A DNA stretch of 64,000 nt from DATJOJ01 sp035507035 (GCA_035507035.1 DATJOJ010000056.1:12965-76964); one strand, 5' to 3'. Shown: positions 35,884 through 44,795, counted from the stretch's first letter. Notes: generated by a model not told the origin, from the sequence alone. A program made the numbers and translations.

Positions 35884-37005
35884 ATGCCTGTTCCGATTTC
35901 GCAAATGTGGACGGTGGCGACTTACGTCATCGGGCAAAAGCTCAAGGGACGTAAGCAGTATCCGCTGGTGCTGATGCTGGAGCCGCTGTTCCGCTGCAAT
36001 CTGGCATGTGCCGGCTGCGGCAAGATCCAATATCCCGCGCATGTGCTCAAGATGCAGCTCACACCCGAAGAATGTTTTCGTGCAGTCGATGAGTGTGGCG
36101 CGCCCACAATTGCGATTCCCGGTGGCGAGCCCCTGCTGCATCCGCAAATCGCCGAAATTGTGGAAGGCTTGGTCGCGCGCAAGAAATATATCTATCTGTG
36201 TACTAATGCTCTTTTACTGAAACAGAAGATCGATCTGTTCAAGCCGAGTAAGTATTTGACTTTCTCCGTCCACATGGACGGGCAGCGCGAGCACCACGAT
36301 TTTTCCGTCTGCCTGGAAGGCGGATATGAGAAGGCTTTTGACGGCATGAAGGAAGCGCTCGATCGCGGCTTCCGCGTGACGACCAACACAACTTTATTCG
36401 ATGGCGCTGACCCCAAGAGCGTGCGGGCATTTTTCGACGAGATGATGGACTTGGGCGTTGAAGGCATGATGCTCTCGCCCGGGTATTCCTACGAGAAAGC
36501 GCCAGACCAGAGCCATTTCCTCGGTCGCGCGCGAACGCGGCGTCTTTTCCGGGCAATTCTTTCGAATCGCAAAACGAATTGGCGCTTCAATATGTCGCCG
36601 CTCTTTCTTGAATTCCTCATGGGCAAGCGCGACTATCCCTGCACTCCTTGGGGCATGCCGACCTTCAATGTTTTTGGCTGGCAAAAGCCGTGTTACTTGC
36701 TGCAGGACGGTTACGCCGACACATTCGCGGAATTATTGGCATCCACCGAATGGGAAAAATACGGTACCGAATCCGGCAATCCCAAGTGTGCGAACTGCAT
36801 GGTGCACAGTGGATATGAGGCCTCGGCCGTGAATGATACTTTCGGATCCTTGAGCGGACTCTGGGCCACGGCGAAAGCAACGCTCTTCGGTCGATACGAC
36901 GATCTTGGGGCATTGCGCCTACTGGATGAGCCAGTTCACCCGGTGCATTCCTTTAATCCACTGGTGCAGATCGAAACCAAGGCCACCGAGGAGACTGCAG
37001 TTTGA
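35884..37005 (+). CDS. hpnH: Adenosyl-hopene transferase HpnH (radical SAM)
   Basis: A radical SAM enzyme of 373 residues that adds the 5'-deoxyadenosyl group to hopene to give adenosylhopane, the first step of extended hopanoids. The cluster motif CxxxCxxC is visible as FRCNLACAGCGKIQYP at about residues 40-47. GGEPLLHPQI and the C-terminal CANCMVHSGYEASAV with extra cysteines are typical of HpnH. The ATG at 35884 gives the family N-terminus MPVPISQMW. The frame opens earlier at 35833, but that part is in the spacer after shc. It overlaps the next gene by three bases. Confidence 0.95.
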   Translation: MPVPISQMWTVATYVIGQKLKGRKQYPLVLMLEPLFRCNLACAGCGKIQYPAHVLKMQLTPEECFRAVDECGAPTIAIPGGEPLLHPQIAEIVEGLVARKKYIYLCTNALLLKQKIDLFKPSKYLTFSVHMDGQREHHDFSVCLEGGYEKAFDGMKEALDRGFRVTTNTTLFDGADPKSVRAFFDEMMDLGVEGMMLSPGYSYEKAPDQSHFLGRARTRRLFRAILSNRKTNWRFNMSPLFLEFLMGKRDYPCTPWGMPTFNVFGWQKPCYLLQDGYADTFAELLASTEWEKYGTESGNPKCANCMVHSGYEASAVNDTFGSLSGLWATAKATLFGRYDDLGALRLLDEPVHPVHSFNPLVQIETKATEETAV

Positions 37006-37436
37006 GCGGCAGGGAAGCAGGACACACGCCTCCGGAGACCGATCCGGATCAGCTTGAAGTTGTCTCCGGTACAGCTCATGAAAAATTGGAAGGCTGGGTT
37101 CCGGAATTGGCCACGCCGGATGAGCTTCGCGCGGCGCTCGAGCAAGCTTTCGATTATCGTGGCGATGTGCTGATCACGCGCAAAGATGGGACCAAGCTCG
37201 AGGGGTACGTTTTTGATCGCCGCAACGGCCAAACACTGAATGACAGCGTCGTCCGCTTGCTACCGAAAGACGGCGGGCCGAAGGCTGCGATTTCTTATGC
37301 CGATATCGCCGCCTTATCTTTCACCGGCCGAGATATGGCCGCCGGCAAGAGCTGGGAAGCGTGGGTCAAACACTATTGGGAAAAGAAAGCGGCCGGCGAA
37401 CACGACATTTCTCTTGAGCCCGAGAAGCTTGAGTAG
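37002..37436 (+). CDS. Uncharacterised protein between hpnH and hpnA
   Basis: A 144-residue soluble protein starting with TTG at 37002, overlapping the hpnH stop (TTGA), which points to coupled translation. The first 30 residues are polar and acidic. The core, about 45-110, has alternating strands: ALEQAFDYRGDVLITRKDG, TKLEGYVFDRRNG, VVRLLPKDGG and AAISYADIAALSFTG. This resembles a small beta-barrel of the Sm/SH3 or PRC type. The end is charged and helical (SWEAWVKHYWEKKAAGE). No catalytic motif or membrane helix is seen. Its position inside the hopanoid operon suggests a role in it, but the function is unknown to me. Confidence 0.75.
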   Translation: MSGREAGHTPPETDPDQLEVVSGTAHEKLEGWVPELATPDELRAALEQAFDYRGDVLITRKDGTKLEGYVFDRRNGQTLNDSVVRLLPKDGGPKAAISYADIAALSFTGRDMAAGKSWEAWVKHYWEKKAAGEHDISLEPEKLE

Positions 37437-37437
37437 C

Positions 37438-37530
37438 AGCACTTAGCAGTTAGCATTTAGCCCTCGCGCAGTTCGGTGATCCAAGCGAAAAATTTCTTGG
37501 CTAAATGCCAAGTGCTAATTGCTAAATGCT
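37438..37530. repeat. Imperfect inverted repeat overlapping the hpnA start
   Basis: The left arm at 37438-37462 contains GCATTTAGCC, and the right arm at 37499-37530 contains GGCTAAATGC, a perfect 10-bp inverted match with a 36-base loop. The right arm also holds the 9-mer GCTAAATGC twice with a 21-base period. The second copy contains the hpnA start codon. The AGCACTTAGC/TTAGCATTTAGC words look like a dispersed intergenic repeat. Confidence 0.6.
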
Positions 37531-38512
37531 TGCTTTTGTCACTGGCGCAACCGGGTTCGTAGGCAGCCACGTGGCTCGCGCTTTGGCCGATCAGGGTACC
37601 GATGTGCGCTTGCTGGTTCGTGCAAGCAGCGATCTCCGTAACATTGAAGATCTCAAAGCGGAGCGAGTGGTCGGCGATCTTCGCGACCCGGCATCGATTG
37701 AAAAGGGCATGCAGGGATGCGACGTAGTGTTTCACGTCGCCGCCGATTATCGCTTGTGGGTGCGCGATCCAAATGAGATGTATCGCGCGAATGTCGAAGG
37801 AACGCGGGCGATTTTAGACGCCGCTCGCAAGAACCGAGTGCAGCGAGTGGTTTACACGTCGAGCGTGGCCACCATGGGATTTACGGGAAACGGTCACCCG
37901 GCGGACGAGAATTCACCAGTCTCGCTCGCGAACATGATTGGGCCATACAAGCGCTCGAAATTCATGGCCGAGCAAGTGGCAATGGATGCGGCTCGCGCTG
38001 GAATGGATGTGGTCGTGGTCAATCCCACGACACCGGTTGGCGAACGCGATATCAAACCGACACCGACTGGCCGCATCGTGGTGGATTTCTTGAAGAAGAA
38101 GTTTCCCGCGTATGTGGATACGGGTTTGAATTTGGTCGATGTGGCCGAGTGCGCCCGGGGTCACATTGCCGCTCTGGAAAAAGGCAAGAGCGGTGAGCGA
38201 TACATCCTGGGCGGCGAGAATCTGACGCTTAAACAGATTCTCGACAAGCTGGCGGCTATTACCGGTCTGCCTTCGCCGAAGGTGAAAGTGCCGTACGTCG
38301 TGGCCCTGGTCACTGGCGTGGTCGACGAGGTGGTCACCGGGCGGATGCTGGGCCGGGAGCCGCGCGCCACCATCGATGCGGTTCGCATGGGGCGAAAGAA
38401 AATGTTTGTGACCTCGGCAAAAGCCGAAAAACAACTTGGCTGGAGGTCGCTTTCTGTGGACAACGCCTTGTGCCGTGCCGTCGCTTGGTTTCGGCAAAAT
38501 GGATATGTATGA
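37526..38512 (+). CDS. hpnA: Hopanoid-associated NAD-dependent epimerase HpnA
   Basis: A 328-residue extended short-chain dehydrogenase of the HpnA family. The nucleotide motif is MLAFVTGATGFVGSHVA. Further features are VFHVAADYRLW, the catalytic serine region VYTSSVATMGF, and the catalytic YxxxK as GPYKRSKFMAE, with Tyr and Lys in place. HpnA genes accompany hopanoid clusters; the enzyme is predicted to act on a sugar or on the hopanoid side chain. The start codon sits inside an intergenic repeat, without a clear ribosome site. The stop overlaps hpnG (ATGA). Confidence 0.93.
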   Translation: MLAFVTGATGFVGSHVARALADQGTDVRLLVRASSDLRNIEDLKAERVVGDLRDPASIEKGMQGCDVVFHVAADYRLWVRDPNEMYRANVEGTRAILDAARKNRVQRVVYTSSVATMGFTGNGHPADENSPVSLANMIGPYKRSKFMAEQVAMDAARAGMDVVVVNPTTPVGERDIKPTPTGRIVVDFLKKKFPAYVDTGLNLVDVAECARGHIAALEKGKSGERYILGGENLTLKQILDKLAAITGLPSPKVKVPYVVALVTGVVDEVVTGRMLGREPRATIDAVRMGRKKMFVTSAKAEKQLGWRSLSVDNALCRAVAWFRQNGYV

Positions 38513-39225
38513 CGAGGCTGGCAATCGTCGCGGCGTTGGAGCGGGAAGTTAAGCCACTAGTGAAGCACTGGTCTGTCGCCGAGCGTGAATACGACGGCAA
38601 GCGCTTCAAGTTCTTTGAGGATGGAGTGAGTACAGTTCTCGTTTGCAGCGGCATCGGAGAGCAAGCGGCGCGTCGTGCGGCTGAAGCTGTAATCGCACTG
38701 TACAAACCGGATGTTATGCAATCCGTAGGTTTCGCGGGAGCGCTTGATCCGACGCTAAGGGTGGGGCAGATCGTTACCCCTTGGCGCGTGATCGATGGCA
38801 AAGACGGCAGCAGCGTCAATCTTGAAAACGGCAGCGCCATACTACTAAGCTTTCATTCGGTTGCAGGCGCGGAGCAGAAATCGAAGTTGGCGAAAGCGTA
38901 CGGCGCGCAAGCGATCGACATGGAAGCTGCTGGAATAGCGAGAGTCGCGGAATCTCATGGGATTCGCTGCATGGCGACCAAGGTGATTTCCGACGAATTG
39001 GATTTTGAAATGCCGTTCATGGAACACTTTATTACTCATGACGGCCAATTTCAGACAGGTCGATTTGCTGGCTTTGCGGCGGTTCGTCCGTGGCTCTGGG
39101 CGAAAGTAATCGGCATGGGGCGTAGAAGTACAAAAGCCGCGAGGTCGCTTTGCCAAGAGTTGCGGCGGCAGTTGAACGGAGAATTGAAGAATACGGCAGA
39201 ACTTGATGCCGGATTAAGGGTTTGA
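38509..39225 (+). CDS. hpnG: Hopanoid nucleoside phosphorylase HpnG
   Basis: A 238-residue protein of the nucleoside phosphorylase family. HpnG removes adenine from adenosylhopane, leaving a (phospho)ribosylhopane. Family features are the N-terminal LAIVAALEREVKPLV, VCSGIGEQAARRAAEAVI, QSVGFAGALDPTLRVGQIV and the active-site AIDMEAAGIARVAE, followed by KVISDELDFEMP, where the aspartate would contact adenine. The ATG at 38509 overlaps the hpnA stop. Confidence 0.93.
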   Translation: MTRLAIVAALEREVKPLVKHWSVAEREYDGKRFKFFEDGVSTVLVCSGIGEQAARRAAEAVIALYKPDVMQSVGFAGALDPTLRVGQIVTPWRVIDGKDGSSVNLENGSAILLSFHSVAGAEQKSKLAKAYGAQAIDMEAAGIARVAESHGIRCMATKVISDELDFEMPFMEHFITHDGQFQTGRFAGFAAVRPWLWAKVIGMGRRSTKAARSLCQELRRQLNGELKNTAELDAGLRV

Positions 39226-39234
39226 TTTGATTAA

Positions 39235-40350
39235 ATGGCAATCGCTGGAACATTGAGCATCGAGGAACGCATCAGCGCGGTTCCTACCACGATGAAGGCC
39301 GCGGTATATCGCGGCATCGACGATGTCCGGGTAGAGACTGTTCCTGTCCCGGAGATCGGTCTGGGCGAACTGCTGGTGCGCGTGCACACCTGTGGGGTTT
39401 GCGGAACCGATTTGAAAAAGATAGCCACGGGCTCGCACTCCGCTCCGCGAATCTTTGGGCATGAGACCGCAGGCGTGGTGGCTGCCGTAGGAACCGAAGT
39501 CACCAACTTCAAGCCGGGCGACCGTGTTGTCGTTTTTCATCACATTCCTTGCGGCAGCTGCTTTTATTGCCGCCACAAGATTTTTGCCCAGTGCGAGACT
39601 TACAAAAGAGTCGGTTGCACCGCGGGATTTGAGCCTTCCGGCGGAGGTTTCGCGGAATACGTGCGCGTGATGGATTGGATTGTCCGTCAAGGCACGGTGC
39701 GCATCGCCGATGGCATCTCGTTCGAGCAGGCTTGCTTCGTCGAGCCGGTCAACACTTGCATGAAGGCGATCCAGACTCTGCACCTTACCGAGGACGAAAC
39801 GGTCCTCGTAATTGGCCAGGGTCCCATCGGCATCTTATTGAGTGTATTGGCGAAACGCGTGGGAGCTAGCGTAATCACTTCCGATTTGTATCGCCAGAGG
39901 CTTACAATATCTACATCGTTCGGCTTACATCATGGGATAGATGCTTCTTGCGCCGACACAATCAAGGCGGTGCGGGCGCAGACAGAAGGCAGGGGTGCCG
40001 ACGCAGCTATTCTGGCTGTGGGTGGCAACGGCCTGGTTCGCACTGCTATGGATTCGGTAAGGCCGGGCGGGCGAGTCATGTTATTTGCGCAGACGGTTCG
40101 CAGCGAGGCAACCATTGATCCTTCAGCGATCTGCGTGGATGAGAAAACATTATTGGGATCCTATAGCGCTTCGGTCGACTTACAGGAAGAATCGGTGCAG
40201 TTTGTCATGAATCGCGAAGCGGACTTGGAAAAACTGATCAGCCATCGTTTTCCGCTGTCGCGTAGCGTTGAGGCCCTGAAGCTGGCGGCGAATCCCCAGC
40301 CGGATTCCATGAAGATCGTGATCCAGGCAGGCAGTTCCTGGAAAGGATAA
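39235..40350 (+). CDS. Zinc-dependent alcohol dehydrogenase-like protein, first copy in the hopanoid operon
   Basis: A 371-residue medium-chain dehydrogenase/reductase. Catalytic zinc ligands are in CGVCGTDLKK and FGHETAG. Four structural-zinc cysteines lie in HIPCGSCFYCRHKIFAQC. The nucleotide motif is VLVIGQGPIGILLSVLAK. The ATG at 39235 adds about 19 residues before the common MKAAVYRG beginning (ATG 39292), so the true start is uncertain. It follows hpnG by 9 bases. It could reduce or oxidise the side-chain sugar of ribosylhopane, but this is inferred from position. It is not closely alike to the next gene despite the shared fold. Confidence 0.85.
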   Translation: MAIAGTLSIEERISAVPTTMKAAVYRGIDDVRVETVPVPEIGLGELLVRVHTCGVCGTDLKKIATGSHSAPRIFGHETAGVVAAVGTEVTNFKPGDRVVVFHHIPCGSCFYCRHKIFAQCETYKRVGCTAGFEPSGGGFAEYVRVMDWIVRQGTVRIADGISFEQACFVEPVNTCMKAIQTLHLTEDETVLVIGQGPIGILLSVLAKRVGASVITSDLYRQRLTISTSFGLHHGIDASCADTIKAVRAQTEGRGADAAILAVGGNGLVRTAMDSVRPGGRVMLFAQTVRSEATIDPSAICVDEKTLLGSYSASVDLQEESVQFVMNREADLEKLISHRFPLSRSVEALKLAANPQPDSMKIVIQAGSSWKG

Positions 40351-40356
40351 CGAAGA

Positions 40357-41406
40357 GTGAACGGAAAGATGACAGCAGCCGTCCTCTACGGTAAAGAGGA
40401 CGTAAAGATTGAAAAAGTTCCGATCCCGCGCGTAAGCGAGGGAGAAGTACTGGTTAAAGTGCAGGTCGCTTTGACCTGTGGCACGGATCTGAAAGTTTAT
40501 CAGCGCGGGTACCACGCCCGCATGATTGTGCCTCCCGCTTTGTTCGGCCACGAATTAGCCGGCGTGATCGAAGAAGTCGGCTCCGGTGTGCGCGGCTTTA
40601 AACGAGGAATGCGCGTAGTAGCGCTGAACTCTGCGCCCTGCCAGATGTGCTTCTACTGTTCGCGTCATCAGGAAAATCTCTGCGAGGATTTGCTCTTCAA
40701 TAATGGTGCGTATGCAGAATACATCCGCATTCCGCGCCGCATCGTGGAGTGCAATATGCTGGTCATCCCCCCTGACGTGAGCTATGAAGAGGCGGCGATG
40801 GTCGAGCCGCTGGCTTGCGTGCTGCGGGGGTTGCACGAAACCGGCGTTGAGATCGGCGATACCGTAGTCGTGATCGGCGGCGGCCCAATCGGCCTGATGT
40901 TCGTGCAGGTGGCTAACGCCGTGGGATGCAAGGTCATCTCGGTGGTGAAACGCGATTCGCAGGTCACCGCTGCCAAGCAGATGGGGGCACACGAGGTGGT
41001 GCAGATCACCAAAGTGACGGATCCGGTCGATGCCGTCCGCATGATCTCTCCTGAAAAGCGGGGAGGCGACGTAGTGATTGAAGCGGTCGGCCGTCCCGAA
41101 GCTTGGGAGTGGGCTGTTGAGATGGTACGGCGAGGCGGGACAGTGAACTTCTTTGGGGGATGCGCGGCCGGAACCAAGGTGCAACTGGATACTAACCGCT
41201 TGCATTATTCCGAGGTGACGTTGAAAGCGACTTTCCACCACACGCCGGAAACTGTCCGCAAGGCGTTTGCCCTCATCGCGGAAAAGAAAATTCGTTCTAC
41301 TGATTACATTACGGGTGAGGCGCCGCTTTCCCGTCTGCAACACGTTCTGCGTCACATGTTGAATCGCAACGGCGATATCAAAACGGCGATTATTCCGGGG
41401 CACTGA
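40357..41406 (+). CDS. Zinc-dependent alcohol dehydrogenase-like protein, second copy in the hopanoid operon
   Basis: A 349-residue medium-chain dehydrogenase with GTG at 40357 (ATG at 40369 is also possible). Zinc-site residues are in LTCGTDLKVYQ and LFGHELAG. Structural cysteines lie in APCQMCFYCSRHQENLC, and the nucleotide loop is VVVIGGGPIGLMFVQVA. It sits 6 bases after the first dehydrogenase, so the pair is co-translated. Two distinct MDR enzymes between hpnG and hpnC are not part of the textbook hopanoid set and may act one after the other on the side chain. Substrates are unknown. Confidence 0.85.
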   Translation: MNGKMTAAVLYGKEDVKIEKVPIPRVSEGEVLVKVQVALTCGTDLKVYQRGYHARMIVPPALFGHELAGVIEEVGSGVRGFKRGMRVVALNSAPCQMCFYCSRHQENLCEDLLFNNGAYAEYIRIPRRIVECNMLVIPPDVSYEEAAMVEPLACVLRGLHETGVEIGDTVVVIGGGPIGLMFVQVANAVGCKVISVVKRDSQVTAAKQMGAHEVVQITKVTDPVDAVRMISPEKRGGDVVIEAVGRPEAWEWAVEMVRRGGTVNFFGGCAAGTKVQLDTNRLHYSEVTLKATFHHTPETVRKAFALIAEKKIRSTDYITGEAPLSRLQHVLRHMLNRNGDIKTAIIPGH

Positions 41407-41448
41407 TCGGGCGAGGTTGTGTGCTCTCGCACCCGCGCGACGTTAACC

Positions 41449-42399
41449 ATGTCATCCATTGCCAGCAACGACTCGGAAGTGGCGCCTGTGCACTCCATCC
41501 CGTCTGGGTGGGACAGGCTCCCGCCCGAATATGCGATTCCAGCCGTGGCCCCGAGTTCTGCTGAGGCGCAAGCTTATTGTCAACGCTTAGCTCGCGCCCA
41601 TTACGAAAATTTTTCGGTGGCTACGTGGTTTTTGCCCGCAAGGCTGCGGCAGCATTTCTTCAATGTTTATGCTTATTGCCGGATCTCCGATGATCTGGGA
41701 GACGAAGTGGGCGATACCGCTGCATCTTTGCAATTGCTGGATCAGTGGCAGTTAGAGTTGGACGCATGCTATTCCGGTAACCCTCGGCATCCGGTGTTCG
41801 TGGCCTTAGCCGACACGGTTCGGCGATTCGATATTCCCAAGCAACCGTTTCTCGATCTTCTGACCGCGTTCCGCCAGGACCAAAGCATATCCCGCTACCC
41901 AACTTTCGAGGATTTGCTTGGTTATTGCCGCAACTCTGCCAATCCAGTCGGCTGGCTCGTACTATACGTTTGCGGTTATCGCGACGCCGAACGTCAGGCG
42001 CTTTCCGATTTCACTTGCACGGCGTTGCAGTTGGCGAATTTTTGGCAAGACGTTAGTTCGGACTATGCCCGAGGTCGAATCTACCTGCCTCTCGATAGCC
42101 TGCGGCGGTTTGGGGTCAGCGAAGAGGATATTGCCGGTCAGCGCAACACTCCAGCTTTTTGTGAGTTGATGCGCTTCGAAGTCGAGCGCGCACGAGATTG
42201 GTTCCGTCAAGGCTTGCCATTGGTTGGCAAAGTCGATCACGAGCTGGCAATCGACCTCGAGCTATTCAGCCGCGGTGGACAAGAAATTCTCAACGCCATC
42301 GAACGCCAGGGATTCAAAGTCCTGGGAAACAGGCCGGCGATCTCCAAGTCACGCAAGTTGCTGCTGCTGGCACGCGCGGCGTGGGGAAAGCTGCGATGA
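41449..42399 (+). CDS. hpnC: Hydroxysqualene synthase HpnC
   Basis: A 316-residue squalene/phytoene-synthase-fold protein. In the HpnCDE route, HpnD makes presqualene diphosphate, HpnC converts it to hydroxysqualene, and HpnE reduces that to squalene. Motifs are HYENFSVATWFLPARLRQHF, the Asp-rich YCRISDDLGDEVGD, and LANFWQDVSSDYARGRIYLP as second motif. The ATG at 41449 is chosen over the GTG at 41419. The stop overlaps hpnD (ATGA). Confidence 0.94.
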   Translation: MSSIASNDSEVAPVHSIPSGWDRLPPEYAIPAVAPSSAEAQAYCQRLARAHYENFSVATWFLPARLRQHFFNVYAYCRISDDLGDEVGDTAASLQLLDQWQLELDACYSGNPRHPVFVALADTVRRFDIPKQPFLDLLTAFRQDQSISRYPTFEDLLGYCRNSANPVGWLVLYVCGYRDAERQALSDFTCTALQLANFWQDVSSDYARGRIYLPLDSLRRFGVSEEDIAGQRNTPAFCELMRFEVERARDWFRQGLPLVGKVDHELAIDLELFSRGGQEILNAIERQGFKVLGNRPAISKSRKLLLLARAAWGKLR

Positions 42400-43340
42400 G
42401 CGCTGCTGTGCAACCAGCCCCCGCACCCGTCGCCCCGACCGAATCGCAACTGGCAATGGCATATTCCGTCTGTCGAGGCATCGCTCGATCGGCGGCCAAG
42501 AATTTCTACTACGCATTCGTGGTTCTTCCCCGCCCGAAGTCGCAGTCGTTATGCGCCGTTTATGCCTTCATGCGGCGTTGCGATGACATTACCGACGACA
42601 CAACTTCTCCGGTGTATGAGCGCCGTCAAAAGCTGGTGGCGTGGCTTGATGCCTTTCATCGCGCCGCTTCTGGTGTCGCAACGGATGATCCAGTTTTGAT
42701 GGCATTAGCCGACGCGCAAAGGCGCTACGACATTCCTACAGTATTATTGGATCAACTCGCCTACGGGACGGAAACCGACGTGGAGGAAGAAGACCAACTC
42801 CTCTGCGAAGCTTCGGCGCCCATCCTTACACTTCGCTGCCGGATCTTCGATGATCTGCGACAGTATTGTTATGGCGTGGCTTCGGTGGTGGGCTTGGTTT
42901 GTATTCGCATTTTCGGCTATCGGGACAAGGCCGCTGAACCGCTAGCCGAGCGCTGTGGCTTGGCCTTTCAGTTGACCAACATCATTCGCGACATTAAAGA
43001 AGATGCGGACATGGGCAGGATTTACATTCCAGAGGAAGATCTGGAAAAGTTCGGAATTGCGCCGGCCGAATTGAAATCCGGTTCGGACATCGCGAAGTTG
43101 CGCCCACTGCTGCAATTTGAAGCGGACCGCGCGCGGGAGTTCTACCGCGCTGCTGACGAGCTAATTCCGCTTGTCGATGAGGACAGCCAGCCCGCGCTCT
43201 GGGTACTGACCACGATCTATCGCCGCCTTCTGGACCGAATAGCTGAACGCCGCTACGACGTTTTCAGTCGCAAGGTCAGTCTTTCCGTGCGAGAGAAGTT
43301 GGTTGTTCTGGGTCGAGGACTGGTGAAGCGCCTCTTGTGA
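42396..43340 (+). CDS. hpnD: Presqualene diphosphate synthase HpnD
   Basis: A 314-residue prenyl synthase joining two farnesyl diphosphates to presqualene diphosphate. Motifs are SAAKNFYYAFVVLPRPK, the first Asp-rich motif FMRRCDDITDD, and the second NIIRDIKEDADMGRIYIP. Starting at the ATG at 42396 removes a long spurious N-terminus that lies in hpnC. It shares a four-base overlap with hpnC upstream and one base with hpnE downstream. Confidence 0.95.
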   Translation: MSAAVQPAPAPVAPTESQLAMAYSVCRGIARSAAKNFYYAFVVLPRPKSQSLCAVYAFMRRCDDITDDTTSPVYERRQKLVAWLDAFHRAASGVATDDPVLMALADAQRRYDIPTVLLDQLAYGTETDVEEEDQLLCEASAPILTLRCRIFDDLRQYCYGVASVVGLVCIRIFGYRDKAAEPLAERCGLAFQLTNIIRDIKEDADMGRIYIPEEDLEKFGIAPAELKSGSDIAKLRPLLQFEADRAREFYRAADELIPLVDEDSQPALWVLTTIYRRLLDRIAERRYDVFSRKVSLSVREKLVVLGRGLVKRLL

Positions 43341-44773
43341 TGACTTCGCGTCCGGCTCATTCCCCCTCGGTCGCGATTGTCGGCGGCGGACTCGCCGGAT
43401 TGGCCGCGGGTTGCGCGCTCGCCGATGTCGGTTTCCAGGTCACACTCTTTGAACGCCGTCCTTACCTCGGCGGACGTGCTTCTTCCTATCAGCACCCCGG
43501 CACTGGAGAGATTGTCGACAATTGCCAGCACGTTCTGCTTGGCTGCTGTACTAACCTGATTCAGTTCTACGAGCGGCTCGGGGTGCAGGACAAAATTCGC
43601 TGGTACGATCGGTTGACCTTTCTTGAACCGGGCGGCCGGGCATCGATTGTCGCTACCTCCGGGTTGCCTGCGCCCCTTCATACTGCCCCCTCATTCCTGC
43701 GCGTGAGTTGCTTGAGTTTCGCAGATAAGATTGTGATTGCGCGCGCGATGTTTACTCTCGCTTTTGATCAGGAATTTCAGTCCTCGGCTCGCCACTCCGC
43801 ACAGACCGGCGAATCATTCCTGAGTTGGTTGCAGCGCCATGACCAGACGCCACGGGCCATTGATCGCTTTTGGAAGACCATTCTAGTCAGCGCGTTGAAT
43901 GAGGACCTGGACCGCGTTTCCGTTCGCTACGCTGCTCAAGTTGTGCGTGAATCTTTTTTGAAATCTCCGCAAGCGGGCTGCATGGGTGTGCCGACTGTGC
44001 CGTTGACAGAACTTTATAGCGTTGCTGGAGATTACATTCAGTCGCGAGGCGGTGAACTTCGTTTGCGCAGCAGCGTGGAAGGTTTCGAACCGGAAACGAG
44101 CGGCGTGCGATTGTTTGCAGATAAGAATCAGGATTTTGACTTCGTGATCCTCGCCGCATCCTTTGATGTGTTGTCTCGCATTTTGCCACAAACTGGCGAC
44201 GCCGACGCGTTGCGCTCGGAACTCAATCATTTCGAAAGTTCGCCCATCACCGGAATTCACATGTGGTTCGATCGCCAGATCACCGACCTGGACCATGCGG
44301 TGCTGCTTGAGCGAACGATTCAATGGATGTTCCACAAATCGAAGCTGCTGACGTCATCTCAAGCTGTCGAGAGAGAAGGGAAGGGCAGCTATGTGGAGCT
44401 TGTAGTTAGCTCTTCGAAAACGCTAGTAGAAAAATCCAAGGCGGAAATTGTTGAGCTGGCACTGAAAGAGCTGCGCGAGTTTTTCCCGGCGGCGCGAGAT
44501 GCGAACCTGGTCAAGTCCACGGTGATTAAAGAAGTAAACGCCACTTATTCCCCCAGCCCTGGACTGGATGCGTATCGTCCAAAATCAGAGACCGTCTGGC
44601 CGAATATCTTTTTGGCTGGAGACTGGATCGCCACCGGCTGGCCTGCCACCATGGAAGGGGCGGTGCGCAGCGGATACATCGCGGCGGAACGCGTCTCAAA
44701 GGCTTCGGGACGGAATGCGAAATTTCTAGTGCCGGATCTGCCGGCATCGGGATTGATGCGGGTTCTCAGCTAG
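43340..44773 (+). CDS. hpnE: Hydroxysqualene dehydroxylase HpnE
   Basis: A 477-residue FAD-dependent amine-oxidase-type enzyme that reduces hydroxysqualene to squalene. The dinucleotide motif is VAIVGGGLAGLAAGCAL at about residues 10-26, with LFERRPYLGGRASSY following. The C-terminal FAD motif is NIFLAGDWIATGWPATMEGAVRSG. The start is either GTG at 43337 or ATG at 43340. It is the last gene of the hopanoid cluster and is followed three bases later by a terminator hairpin. Confidence 0.95.
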   Translation: MTSRPAHSPSVAIVGGGLAGLAAGCALADVGFQVTLFERRPYLGGRASSYQHPGTGEIVDNCQHVLLGCCTNLIQFYERLGVQDKIRWYDRLTFLEPGGRASIVATSGLPAPLHTAPSFLRVSCLSFADKIVIARAMFTLAFDQEFQSSARHSAQTGESFLSWLQRHDQTPRAIDRFWKTILVSALNEDLDRVSVRYAAQVVRESFLKSPQAGCMGVPTVPLTELYSVAGDYIQSRGGELRLRSSVEGFEPETSGVRLFADKNQDFDFVILAASFDVLSRILPQTGDADALRSELNHFESSPITGIHMWFDRQITDLDHAVLLERTIQWMFHKSKLLTSSQAVEREGKGSYVELVVSSSKTLVEKSKAEIVELALKELREFFPAARDANLVKSTVIKEVNATYSPSPGLDAYRPKSETVWPNIFLAGDWIATGWPATMEGAVRSGYIAAERVSKASGRNAKFLVPDLPASGLMRVLS

Positions 44774-44775
44774 GT

Positions 44776-44795
44776 GTGCCGCTCGGCACTTTTAA
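44776..44795 (+). terminator. Intrinsic terminator after hpnE
   Basis: GTGCC-GCTC-GGCAC forms a tight GC-rich stem with a 4-base loop (the next inner pair may also form), followed at once by TTTT. It begins two bases after the hpnE stop codon and plausibly ends the hopanoid transcript. Confidence 0.65.

Noticed and set aside
40555..41403. 282-residue minus-strand frame
   Set aside because: Exact antisense of the second zinc dehydrogenase; His/Arg-rich shadow with no motif.
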